A stretch of 25,245 nt of DNA from Bacteroidales bacterium (GTDB taxonomy: Bacteria > Bacteroidota > Bacteroidia > Bacteroidales > Bacteroidaceae), in the NCBI GenBank assembly GCA_004552195.1, contig SFPC01000018.1, positions 1-25,245 of the forward strand, in the 5' to 3' direction. The notes under the pieces are model-generated. The model ran no database searches, had not been told where the DNA came from, and saw nothing but the letters and a program-made list of their open reading frames with translations. Positions 7,984 to 14,873 of the stretch are shown one piece after another (position 1 is the first letter of the stretch; every line of letters begins with the position of its first letter). The translations under genes were made by a program, and so were the position numbers.

Positions 7984-9099
7984 ATGAAATATATGAAGAA
8001 ACTGGTTGCCTTCGCTGCCGTTGCTTTGGCAATCACTTCCTGTAACGACAACTTTGAGGAAGGTCCCGGCGCCATTCACTATCCTTCCACCCCCGACCTC
8101 GGCATCTATGTCAATGACTATACCGAGGACGGTGGTACCTCCTACACAGTGAACCTCTACGTAACCGAGGAGAATGACACTGTGTGCGACGTTACCACCT
8201 ACAACACTGCCAACGGTCGCGCTAACGTGTTTAGCCAGGGTAAGGTTACCTATAACCGTGCTACCGGCGTCATTCAGGCTAACTATGACGAGTCAATGTA
8301 CGAACTGCCCGCCCGTATCACCATCGCTTACAAGAATGACTTGGGTAAGATGACAGTGAATATTTATACGGTCGACGGTGGAAAGCTTGCTGACAAGGGT
8401 GTCTTCACCGCCATTAAGGGTAACAAAATTTCTTACCTCGGCGACTGGCTTCTGGCCGACGGTCGCGTCATTTCGCTCAACGCTGACAACACTGTAAGCT
8501 GCGAATTGGATGAGGAGAATTCAATCACGGGTACCTTTGTCGAAACTGACAACGGCGTTGTCATTACTTTGGGCACTGAAACCATTACCCTCACCACCGA
8601 GGCAAATGGACGTACGTATCAGGTAATGGGTGAGAATACCAAAGTATCCGCCACTCATATCATGACGCAGCCCAAGAACGACTGGTACGAATTTGCCATC
8701 GGTAACTATTACAGCTGGCTCTTCTCTGCTGACGCGGACGGCAATTTGGTGCCCACTGAGTGCGTGCTCGTATACTCGCCCAGCCGCGAAATGGGACGTA
8801 TCAGCGGATGGCTGAATGGTCTCTCTTGCCAAGACCTGACCTTCTACTGGAAACCGGGCGAATATGTTGTGACACCCACTGAAAAGATGTTTGCTACGGG
8901 CTATTCTCACATCCAGGACGGCCGTAACTTCGGTCCGTGTTACGCACAGCCCACTGCTATCGACGAAGAGGGACACACTGCCGTATTCCAGGACAACGTA
9001 TTCTTTTTCGGACACGCTTACATTCTGCCTGAAAGCGGTGCTTCCTTCGGAGAAGCAGACATTGACCGCTTCGAGATTACGGACTACCTTACTGAATAA
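7984..9099 (+). CDS. Surface lipoprotein of unknown family in the SusE/SusF position
   Basis: A 371-residue protein with a lipoprotein signal (MKKLVAFAAVALAITSC; Cys20 from the first Met). The acidic residues right after the cysteine (NDNFEEG) resemble the surface-export signal of Bacteroidetes lipoproteins. The mature protein is rich in beta-strands, aromatic and acidic residues and lacks obvious catalytic motifs. Its last ~140 residues (YYSWLF, RISGWLNG, LTFYWKPG, TGYSHIQDG, ending SFGEADIDRFEI) resemble a beta-sandwich module that I remember from other Bacteroidetes uptake-locus lipoproteins, but I cannot name the family. It lies 28 bases after susD and ends just before the operon terminator. 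It is probably an accessory ligand-binding protein; a start three codons downstream is also possible. Confidence 0.75.
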   Translation: MKYMKKLVAFAAVALAITSCNDNFEEGPGAIHYPSTPDLGIYVNDYTEDGGTSYTVNLYVTEENDTVCDVTTYNTANGRANVFSQGKVTYNRATGVIQANYDESMYELPARITIAYKNDLGKMTVNIYTVDGGKLADKGVFTAIKGNKISYLGDWLLADGRVISLNADNTVSCELDEENSITGTFVETDNGVVITLGTETITLTTEANGRTYQVMGENTKVSATHIMTQPKNDWYEFAIGNYYSWLFSADADGNLVPTECVLVYSPSREMGRISGWLNGLSCQDLTFYWKPGEYVVTPTEKMFATGYSHIQDGRNFGPCYAQPTAIDEEGHTAVFQDNVFFFGHAYILPESGASFGEADIDRFEITDYLTE

Positions 9100-9130
9100 A
9101 TATTTTCCAACCCTATAGGTTGATATAGAC

Positions 9131-9162
9131 AGGAGTTGCGCTGTACGGCGCAACTCCTTTTT
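9131..9162 (+). terminator. Rho-independent terminator of the SusC operon
   Basis: A perfect 11-base stem, AGGAGTTGCGC at 9131-9141 with its complement at 9148-9158, has a 6-base loop and ends in TTTTT (9158-9162). It lies 32 bases after the stop of the third gene. Confidence 0.93.
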
Positions 9163-9251
9163 GATGATCCGGAGGTGAAGGCTTGTTGTTTCAGCCCGCC
9201 GTTTTGCTGTTGCTTTCCGCCGATTGGCTGTTCTTATTCGCCGGTTTTTCG

Positions 9252-9312
9252 GTGTATCCCGTATAGGGGCAAGTTGTACCCTGTAGCAGGACAAGTTGTA
9301 CCCGGTAGCGGA
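9252..9312. repeat. Short tandem repeat, period 21-22 bases
   Basis: CAAGTTGTACCCTGTAGCAG (from 9270) is followed directly by CAAGTTGTACCCGGTAGCG (from 9292). A degenerate third copy (GTATCCCGTATAGGGG) lies just before. The spacer 9163-9362 holds no recognisable gene otherwise. Confidence 0.75.
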
Positions 9313-9362
9313 AACCCAGGGGAGTCGGCGACAACGCACGGCAAATAGCCCGACAGAAACAG

Positions 9363-9393
9363 AAAAAGGCGGACTGGCCGTAGCCAATCCGCC
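9363..9393 (-). terminator. Rho-independent terminator of the permease transcript
   Basis: On the minus strand a stem of GGCGGA/TCCGCC plus TGGC/GCCA is followed by TTTTT (complement of 9363-9367). It lies about 57 bases after the stop of the metallophosphoesterase remnant and would end the transcript that starts with the TauE-like gene. Confidence 0.85.
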
Positions 9394-9449
9394 GTTGTGT
9401 TTGAGCGTGTGTAGTGTTGTATGTCTGCCTTCCGGAGCAGGGCAGGCAG

Positions 9450-9668
9450 TTACAGGTTGTAAGTTGCCACTTCCTTGCCTTCCGTGTTCAGCACTTGGAG
9501 TGACATGGTTTTCCCCTTCTTCCGCAGCACCATCATCGTGGCTGTTTCCTGTTCCGGTCCGCCTCCGATGGCCACGGGGAAGGGATTGCCCAGCTTGCCT
9601 GTGGGCAGAAATTCGTGCTGGTGCGTGTGAGCGTTCAGCATCAAACTATAGTAATCAATAGCTGTCCC
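9450..9668 (-). pseudogene. C-terminal remnant of a metallophosphoesterase (calcineurin-like)
   Basis: Only about 72 codons remain. They carry a metal-site motif LMLNAHTHQHEF, equivalent to the last GHTH motif of calcineurin-like phosphoesterases, and a family-like tail (GNPFPVAIGGGP, then VLNTEGKEV). All N-terminal metal-binding motifs are missing. The homologous part seems to begin at IDYYSLMLN, directly behind the stop codon of the DUF1634 gene, and in the same frame. No credible start codon or ribosome site precedes it; an in-frame TTG at 9644 is the only candidate. A deletion that fused the end of this gene to its neighbour is the simplest explanation. The family assignment is from motifs only. 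Confidence 0.6.
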
Positions 9669-10040
9669 TTAAAGGCTCAGCGAGTTGCTGATGATTACCG
9701 CCAATACGGCGGCGGTGATGGCTGCGTAGAGCCAGTCGCGCTCCTTCACGAAGTCGAAGAAGGAGAGCAGAACGCGCAGGATGGGCGTGAGGATGAGCAG
9801 CAGCACGCCGGTCTGGATCCAGCCGATGGCGGTGAACTGGCAGAAGCCTTGCAGAATGCCCGGCAGCGTGGTGTATTCGGCGGGGTGGGGAGCTTCGTAG
9901 CTGAAGTTCTGGTATTGTGACAGGTCGAAGGGCTCACCGCCGTGGAAAACCAGGAACAGGATGCCGCCTACGAAGGCCACGAGGCACGCGATGCTGACGC
10001 CCCAGCGAAGGGTGCGCGAGATGAGTAACTGTATGTCCAT
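9669..10040 (-). CDS. DUF1634 membrane protein, partner of the TauE-like permease
   Basis: A 123-residue protein with three predicted membrane helices, about residues 10-32, 72-92 and 101-121. The first helix is preceded by IDDxL-like residues (MDIQLLISRTLRWGV) as in the DUF1634 family. DUF1634 genes commonly sit next to TauE/SafE permeases and are thought to work with them; a biochemical function is not established. Here it follows the permease gene by 28 bases on the same strand, so the two are surely one operon. It ends in TAA directly before the metallophosphoesterase remnant. Confidence 0.85.
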   Translation of the reverse strand: MDIQLLISRTLRWGVSIACLVAFVGGILFLVFHGGEPFDLSQYQNFSYEAPHPAEYTTLPGILQGFCQFTAIGWIQTGVLLLILTPILRVLLSFFDFVKERDWLYAAITAAVLAVIISNSLSL

Positions 10041-10068
10041 GGAATGAATTGTTTTCGGTTTGTGGAAA

Positions 10069-10905
10069 TCAATAAGCCCCGCTAAAGCCCTGCCAAATCA
10101 TGTTCAGGGCCACCAAGGTGATGGCTACGCAGAAAATCTGGCGCAACACGCGGACGTTCATCCGTTTCAGCAGCCGTGCCCCGGTGAGTGCCCCAAAGAG
10201 CACCCCGATCATCACGGGGCAGGCTATGCCCGGTGCGATGATGCCCCGCTGCACGTACACCACAGCCGAGGCGCAGGCCGTTACGCCCATCATGAAGTTC
10301 GACGTGGTCGTGCTCACTTTGAACGGCACCTTCATCAGTCCGTCCATGGCCAGCACTTTCAGCACGCCTGAGCCGATACCGAGAATGCCCGACAGCACCC
10401 CGGCCACGTACATCACGCCGAAACCGCCGCCCACGTTCTTCAGCTCATACGCCTTGAGCGACCCGTCCTTTTGCGGCCACGTGCCGAAGAGCTTCAGCCG
10501 GCGTGCCGTTTCGCTGCCCACCACGCCGTCGTGGTCGCTCTTGCGCCGTTGCTGCATGGCGGCGGTCAGGAGGAGCACACAGCCGTAGATGATGGCAATG
10601 ATGTTGTTGTTGAGCCATACGGCCACCGCTGCGCCGCACACAGCACCGATGGTGGTGGCTATTTCGAGGAACATGCCGAGTCGCACGTTGGTGATGCCTT
10701 CCTTCACGTAGGCCGAACCTGAACCACTCGACGTGGCGATGGAAGCCACCAAGGCCGCGCCGATGGCATAGTGGAAGTCAACGCCAAAGCCCAGCGTCAG
10801 CACGGGAATAACCACCACGCCGCCGCCCAGGCCGGTGAGCGAGCCTAACAGACCTGCGCTGTAGGCCGCCAAAAGCAGGATGAGAGTAAATGCAAGAATT
10901 GTCAT
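10069..10905 (-). CDS. TauE/SafE-family (sulfite exporter-like) permease
   Basis: A 278-residue inner-membrane protein with about eight hydrophobic segments. It has the family repeats GSLTGLGGGVVVIPVLTLGFGVDFHYAIGA-type (near residues 20-50) and GVLSGILGIGSGVLKVLAM (about 170-190), the two inverted halves of a TauE/SafE fold. The family exports or imports small sulfur-containing or organic anions such as sulfite or sulfoacetate; the substrate here is not known. The open frame extends 66 codons upstream, but that part is translation of a palindromic spacer and is not membrane-like. The start MTILAFTLILLLAAYSAGLLG at 10905 fits the family. The next gene is its DUF1634 partner. Confidence 0.88.
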   Translation of the reverse strand: MTILAFTLILLLAAYSAGLLGSLTGLGGGVVVIPVLTLGFGVDFHYAIGAALVASIATSSGSGSAYVKEGITNVRLGMFLEIATTIGAVCGAAVAVWLNNNIIAIIYGCVLLLTAAMQQRRKSDHDGVVGSETARRLKLFGTWPQKDGSLKAYELKNVGGGFGVMYVAGVLSGILGIGSGVLKVLAMDGLMKVPFKVSTTTSNFMMGVTACASAVVYVQRGIIAPGIACPVMIGVLFGALTGARLLKRMNVRVLRQIFCVAITLVALNMIWQGFSGAY

Positions 10906-10945
10906 GGGATGAGAAAGGTTCTTAAAAGTGCAATTTTCTTTTGAC

Positions 10946-11047
10946 ACTTTCGGCTGCGCTCGGCAAAGCTCAAGCAAGCTTGGCTCTGCGCTCGCTTGCA
11001 CGAAAGTTCTCGCCATGGCAGAGTATTCAAGCGAGCTTGAACTCTGC
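10946..11047. repeat. Two adjacent imperfect palindromes upstream of the permease gene
   Basis: The first has outer arms ACTTTCG (10946-10952) and CGAAAGT (11001-11007) and contains a direct repeat, CTGCGCTCG at 10954 and 10986. The second pairs GCAGAGT-ATTCAAGC (11018-11032) with GCTTGAACTCTGC (11035-11047), with a two-base bulge. Such elements around the words GCTGCGCTCGGCAAAG are, from memory, common between genes of Bacteroidales; a mobile or regulatory role is open. Confidence 0.6.
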
Positions 11048-11101
11048 TCATTTGGCTTAACGAAATCGTTGTTTTCGGGGAACAGGATTGGAGGTTTACA
11101 C

Positions 11102-11200
11102 AAAAAAGTTGAAGAGTCTGCGAGCCGGAAGCAAGCTGGATGCCTGCTGGGGTTACCCCTTACGGCTTGATGTGCCGTTTCAGCTCATAAACTCTTCAAC
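11102..11200 (-). terminator. Branched stem-loop with U-tract behind rlpA
   Basis: On the minus strand GTTGAAGAGT (from 11200) pairs perfectly with ACTCTTCAAC (ending 11108) and is followed by TTTTTT (complement of 11102-11107), like an intrinsic terminator. The roughly 73-base interior is not a simple loop. It holds GAGC/GCTC continuing the stem and three further hairpins: ACGGC/GCCGT, GGGG-TAA-CCCC, and AGCA/TGCT. The result would be a four-way junction. It may be the rlpA terminator or a small RNA that ends with it. Confidence 0.6.
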
Positions 11201-11281
11201 CATTTCTTTCAACGCCTCTTGTGGCCGTAGCCTCAGGGCGTTTGGGGCCGCTGTCCCTTTATATAATGAATTTGTGTTGGT

Positions 11282-11884
11282 TTATTCTTGGTTTGCCTTC
11301 TGCGAATGCGCTGTCAGCTTCGTGTCGAGAATGCGGTAGCGCGGCTGGTTCTGCTGTTGCAGCTTGGCCAGGTGTTCTTGGCGTGCTTTCTCGCCGCGTT
11401 CCTTCCATTCCTGCATGGTGAGGAACTCGCCCGTGGCCGGGTCAATGTACTTTGCTTCAGGCAATATATGGTTGTTGGCAGCGAGGTCCTTGGCCGGTCC
11501 TTTGCGGAGTTTGCGGTTCTTCACGTGGCCTACGGTCTGAACTTCCACGGGAGCCACTCCCATCGAAACCATGCCCAACTCTTTGGCCGCAGCCATCGAG
11601 AGGTCTACCACTCTGCCGCGAACAAACGGGCCACGGTCGGTAACGCGCACCACTACCTCTTTGCCATTTTTCTTATTGGTTACTTTGAGCAAGGTTCCGA
11701 AGGGGAGCGTGCGGTGAGCGCAGGTCAGACTGTCCTTGTGGTAGCGCGAGCCGTCGCTGGTGATGCGTCCGTGGAAACCGTTGCCGTAAAAAGATGCTTT
11801 GCCTTGCGTTTGTGCCAGACAAGTGTTGCTACATGCGATAGTGATCAGTGTTGCTAAGAAAAAAATTGCTTTTTTAATCGTCAT
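11282..11884 (-). CDS. RlpA-like septal ring lytic transglycosylase / double-psi beta-barrel protein
   Basis: A 200-residue exported protein. After a signal peptide ([19 protein letters not shown], probably cleaved near CLA-Q) comes a double-psi beta-barrel domain of about 90 residues. Family hallmarks are [56 protein letters not shown] and AAAKELGM. RlpA proteins bind denuded glycan strands at the septum and in some species cleave them; the aspartate of VTDRGPF belongs to the active-site region. There is no SPOR domain: the C-terminal 90 residues are polar and lysine-rich, as in short Bacteroidetes homologues. The frame is open 21 codons further upstream, but the signal peptide sets the start at 11884. 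It could be a lipoprotein if Cys18 is used, though the lipobox is poor. Confidence 0.87.
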   Translation of the reverse strand: MTIKKAIFFLATLITIACSNTCLAQTQGKASFYGNGFHGRITSDGSRYHKDSLTCAHRTLPFGTLLKVTNKKNGKEVVVRVTDRGPFVRGRVVDLSMAAAKELGMVSMGVAPVEVQTVGHVKNRKLRKGPAKDLAANNHILPEAKYIDPATGEFLTMQEWKERGEKARQEHLAKLQQQNQPRYRILDTKLTAHSQKANQE

Positions 11885-12215
11885 TTGTTTTGTTTTGCCA
11901 CGAGGACTGCGGGAAGTACCATTGCGTAGGTGTCGTTTCTCACGCACAGCCTTAGCAGGGGCTGCGTGGCACCTATATGTGTGCGCAATATATTAAGATG
12001 TGCGGTGTGCGTGTAAGCCTTGGCTCACGCTCCACCGAGGGACAGCGGTCAACGGCGGTAAATCCGACCGTTTGCATCCACTTCCGTGGCAGTGGGTTGA
12101 GCATGTTTTCCGTTCGTGCAGGACTTGCAACCATGGGGTTGGGGAACGCTGTCCGGTAACCCGCCGGCGGCCTGCCGAAGTCGGCAAACGGCTCTCCTCG
12201 TGAGGTTTACGACTG
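11885..12215 (-). ncRNA. Long structured leader of rlpA or independent RNA (candidate)
   Basis: This GC-rich stretch shows no protein-like frame but much self-complementarity. There is a stem-loop close to the gene (TAGGTG/CACCTA at 11927-11932 and 11970-11975, enclosing CACGCAcAGCC/GGCTGCGTG). A hairpin lies at 12004-12036 (GGTG, GCGTG, AGCC paired with GGCT, CACGC, CACC). Two perfect 8-bp long-range helices are present: 12040-12047 with 12147-12154 (GGACAGCG/CGCTGTCC) and 12068-12075 with 12184-12191 (CCGTTTGC/GCAAACGG). The two cross each other, as in a pseudoknot. I checked by eye for RNase P, tmRNA, SRP, cobalamin and TPP signatures and found none. It fits an RNA read from the promoter at 12216-12223. 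Confidence 0.4.
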
Positions 12216-12223
12216 CAAAGGTA
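12216..12223 (-). promoter_or_regulatory. -7 box for the rlpA leader transcript
   Basis: The minus strand reads TACCTTTG, an exact match to TAnnTTTG. A TTTT lies about 19 bases upstream, one mismatch from the TTTG -33 box. Transcription would begin near 12209, about 325 bases ahead of the rlpA start. Confidence 0.6.
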
Positions 12224-12468
12224 CGGCTTTGTCGAAACGGGAAAAAGCCTTTTTGTGCTGAATATCAATACTTTAACTTTTTCAACCGACCTTTTTGGGA
12301 AAATGAAAAGTGCAGTTTAAATTTTCAGGGGCTAAATCCATGCGCAAGTTGCACTAAGCGTATAAAAGATGGGGTAGCTGTATCTCCAAATGATGGCTCT
12401 ACATCTCCCAAATCTTTGATTTTCAGACACAGAACCCTATCTGTCAATCCCTTCTGCGGGAGCTCGTG

Positions 12469-12553
12469 AAAAAAGTCCCGGACTTGTAAAAAATAGTCCA
12501 GGAGTAGAAAAAAATAGTCCAGGACTTTTTTTGACAAGTCCCGGACTATTTTT
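12469..12553. repeat. AGTCC/GGACT palindromic repeat cluster, copy 1
   Basis: Four A-rich units follow one another: AAAAAAGTCCCGGACT, AAAAAATAGTCCAGGAG, AAAAAAATAGTCCAGGACT, and AAGTCCCGGACTATTTTT. The first half and the reverse complement of the second half are similar over about 45 bases. It lies 49 bases after the stop of the minus-strand transporter gene and can form several stem-loops flanked by A/T tracts, so it could end that transcript. A separate 7-bp stem, GGCAGCG/CGCTGCC (12577-12596), lies nearer the stop. The rest of the spacer, 12224-12468, shows no gene. Confidence 0.75.
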
Positions 12554-12601
12554 CCCCGGCTTAGCATAGCCCCTTGGGCAGCGTCGAGTCGCTGCCACCC
12601 A

Positions 12602-14440
12602 TCAGAACCCATAGATGGCGGGCAGTGCTATCAGCATCGCCAAACCCATAATCACTTGCAGCGGAAGGCCCACACGCAGATAATCAGCAGGCTTGTAACC
12701 GCCGGCCGACATGACCAGCGCGTTGGGTGGCGTGGAAAATGGCGAGGCAAAGCACATGCTTGCAGCCACCGTAACGGCCATGAGCAACGGTACGGCACTC
12801 ACGCCCAGCGAGTGGGCGGCCTGCAGCGCGATGGGAGCCATCAGCACCGCCGTCACCGTGTTCGAGATAAAGAACGTAAGGAGCGAAGTGGCCAAGTACA
12901 CCGCTGCCAGTAAGGCATACGGCCCGTAGGGACCCACCATGTCGACCAGTCCGCCGGAGATAAAGCCCGAAGCCCCCGTCTTCTCCAATGCGGTGGACAT
13001 GGGCAGCATGGCGCCGAACAACACGATGCTCTCCCAGTTAATTGTCTTGTATGCTGCTTCCACTCCGCGCACACAGCCAGTGAAAATCATGGCTATGGCA
13101 GCCAATATGACGGCTGTGACGGGTGCAATGGGGATGGCATCGACCGCCATCACCAGTACCATGGCGATCATGATGAGTGCGGCCAACGGAGCCTTGTAGT
13201 CCAGCGTCACCCGCTCAGCCTGTTCCTGCGGGCGACCCATCACTACCCACTCCGTGTTGTTTGGTTTGTCCAGCCGCGCGATGTTGTCCCACGGCCCTTG
13301 CACCAGCAAGATGTCGGCCGCGTGGAAGTGGCGGTGTTTCAGGTTGTCCAACAAGTAAGCGTCGTGGCGTCGTATGCCCAGTATGTTCAGCCCGTAGGAA
13401 GCGCGGAAATCCGCTTCCGCCACGGTGTGTCCCACTAAGGACGAGGTGGGCAGGAGCAGCACCTCCGCCATGCCCACATCGTAGAAGTCGAGTCGTGTCT
13501 CGTTCTTCCGCGTTGGGAGGTGTGAAAGATTGTTCTCACTCTCCAACAGCCGGATTTGCTCCGGTGCTCCCGTGAGGTACAGCACGTCGCCCGGCATCAG
13601 TTCCACATCGGCCAGGGCAAACTGCTCCACCCGGCGGAGTGTGCCGCCGCCCTGCGAGGCCGTGCGGCGTATCTCCACCACGTTTACCCCGTAGCGGCCG
13701 TGTACATCGAGCTGTTTCAGCGTGCCACCCACCATGGGCGAGGTTTCGCTGACCTTGGCCCGCGTCAGTCCCTGCGCCACCTTGTACTCGTTGGCCAACT
13801 GTTGCAGCGATTTTCCGCTGCGCGTAGTTTTTTTCTCGTCGCGCTCTTTCAGAAAACGGCGGGTGAGGGGAATGAGCGTCAATATGCCCACCGCGATGCA
13901 GAGGATGCCCACCGGGGTGAAAGAAAAGAAACGGAGCGGTTCGTAGCCGGCGTTTACCAGCGCGTCGCGCACAATCAGGTTGGGCGGCGTACCGATGAGC
14001 GTGAGCATACCGCCCATGCTCCCTGCGAAAGCCAGCGGCATGAGCAGCCGGGCCGGCGATATGTTCGCTCCACGGGCGAGGCTGACCACAATGGGCAGCA
14101 TGAGGGCCACCGTGCCCGTGTTGCTGACAAAAGCACCGACGAAGGCGGTGGTCAGCATGAGCAGCACGAACAGCCGGGTCTCGTTGCGGCCCGCCAGGCC
14201 CAGAATGCCTGTGCCGAGCTTCTTGGCCAGCCCCGTACTGAAGATACCTCCGCCCACGACAAAGAGGCCCGCCATCATGGCCACTATGGGGTTGGCAAAG
14301 CCGGCCAGGGCCTCTTCGGGCGTGAGCACACCGGCGAGAATCAATGTCAGTGTGGCACAAACAGCCACCAGGTCAGAACGGATGCGGCCGCTGACAAACA
14401 AAAGGGCCGCGGCCACCAAAACGATGAGGGTAACGGTCAT
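12602..14440 (-). CDS. SLC13-type anion transporter with paired RCK_C (TrkA-C) domains
   Basis: A 612-residue inner-membrane permease. The N-terminal membrane half (about residues 1-195) has the SNTGTVALMLP motif and GTPPNLIV. A cytoplasmic insert (about 215-395) holds two RCK_C-like modules, the first with VGGTLKQLDVHGRYGVNVVEIRR and the second with VGHTVAEADFRASYGLNILGIRR in pattern. The C-terminal half (about 405-612) repeats the motif as SNTVTAVLMAPIA and ends FSTPPNALVMSAGG. This arrangement is typical of SLC13/DASS-like transporters annotated for sulfate, dicarboxylates or other anions, with the RCK part as a possible ligand sensor. The substrate cannot be told. It is a single-gene unit with its own promoter. 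Confidence 0.88.
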   Translation of the reverse strand: MTVTLIVLVAAALLFVSGRIRSDLVAVCATLTLILAGVLTPEEALAGFANPIVAMMAGLFVVGGGIFSTGLAKKLGTGILGLAGRNETRLFVLLMLTTAFVGAFVSNTGTVALMLPIVVSLARGANISPARLLMPLAFAGSMGGMLTLIGTPPNLIVRDALVNAGYEPLRFFSFTPVGILCIAVGILTLIPLTRRFLKERDEKKTTRSGKSLQQLANEYKVAQGLTRAKVSETSPMVGGTLKQLDVHGRYGVNVVEIRRTASQGGGTLRRVEQFALADVELMPGDVLYLTGAPEQIRLLESENNLSHLPTRKNETRLDFYDVGMAEVLLLPTSSLVGHTVAEADFRASYGLNILGIRRHDAYLLDNLKHRHFHAADILLVQGPWDNIARLDKPNNTEWVVMGRPQEQAERVTLDYKAPLAALIMIAMVLVMAVDAIPIAPVTAVILAAIAMIFTGCVRGVEAAYKTINWESIVLFGAMLPMSTALEKTGASGFISGGLVDMVGPYGPYALLAAVYLATSLLTFFISNTVTAVLMAPIALQAAHSLGVSAVPLLMAVTVAASMCFASPFSTPPNALVMSAGGYKPADYLRVGLPLQVIMGLAMLIALPAIYGF

Positions 14441-14478
14441 ATAATATATAAATAAGGAGTGGGAAATAAACGACGAGG

Positions 14479-14486
14479 CAAAGATA
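14479..14486 (-). promoter_or_regulatory. -7 box of the SLC13 transporter promoter
   Basis: The minus strand reads TATCTTTG, an exact match to TAnnTTTG, 38 bases before the ATG at 14440. No clear TTTG is seen at the expected -33 distance. The rest of the spacer up to the mraZ operator (14487-14819) is AT-rich, with no gene or strong structure that I can see. Confidence 0.6.
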
Positions 14487-14819
14487 GGACTTTTTAGGGT
14501 GACGGGCCGACAAGCTTCGGGCTTATGGTTGAAGGTCGGAATATAAAGTTTGTAGCCAGAAGTTTAAGATTTAAAAATTGGGGTATGGAGAGATGGATTG
14601 AAAGTTTAAAAATCTTATAGCGAGGAGTTGTAGATTTGTTCGCTTGTGCCTTTTAAACAGTATCCGTTACACTTTTCCACTTTTAACTCTTGAACTTTTC
14701 TGCTCTTCCCCACCAATTCCCGGATTTAACATAAGTAGAAAATTATCGATGAATACGGGGATTTTTAGCAGTCGCCTCCCAATGAGTGCCAAAGGAATTT
14801 AAAAAAATATGAAGTGCGG

Positions 14820-14834
14820 TGGGGAAATGTGGGG
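14820..14834 (+). promoter_or_regulatory. Probable MraZ operator (two TGGGG boxes)
   Basis: TGGGG at 14820-14824 and TGGGG at 14830-14834 are separated by exactly five bases. MraZ is known in E. coli and other bacteria to bind direct TGGGN repeats with 5-base spacers just upstream of its own gene. The boxes lie 10-24 bases before the -7 element, where the -33 region belongs, so binding could block the polymerase. A weak third box (TGAAG, 14810) keeps the same 10-base period. Confidence 0.7.
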
Positions 14835-14843
14835 AATAATCTC

Positions 14844-14851
14844 TACTTTTG
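14844..14851 (+). promoter_or_regulatory. -7 box of the dcw cluster promoter
   Basis: TACTTTTG matches TAnnTTTG exactly. The expected start of transcription near 14858 gives a leader of only about 16 bases before the mraZ ATG at 14874. A TTTG -33 element is missing; the MraZ boxes take its place. Confidence 0.65.
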
Positions 14852-14873
14852 CAAGCATCACCAAAATCAACTA

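Noticed and set aside
11885..12215. Known RNA classes (RNase P, tmRNA, SRP RNA, cobalamin or TPP riboswitch)
   Set aside because: None of the conserved core words of these classes could be found by eye on either strand; a covariance-model search would settle it.
11993..12268. Small proteins on either strand of the rlpA leader
   Set aside because: Several short overlapping frames exist on both strands, but none has a protein-like composition or start context; the region looks like structured RNA.
12325..12612. 95-codon minus-strand frame between rlpA and the SLC13 gene
   Set aside because: Its middle is only translation of the AGTCC/GGACT repeat (DYFF, DFF words) and it overlaps the transporter stop; no independent support.
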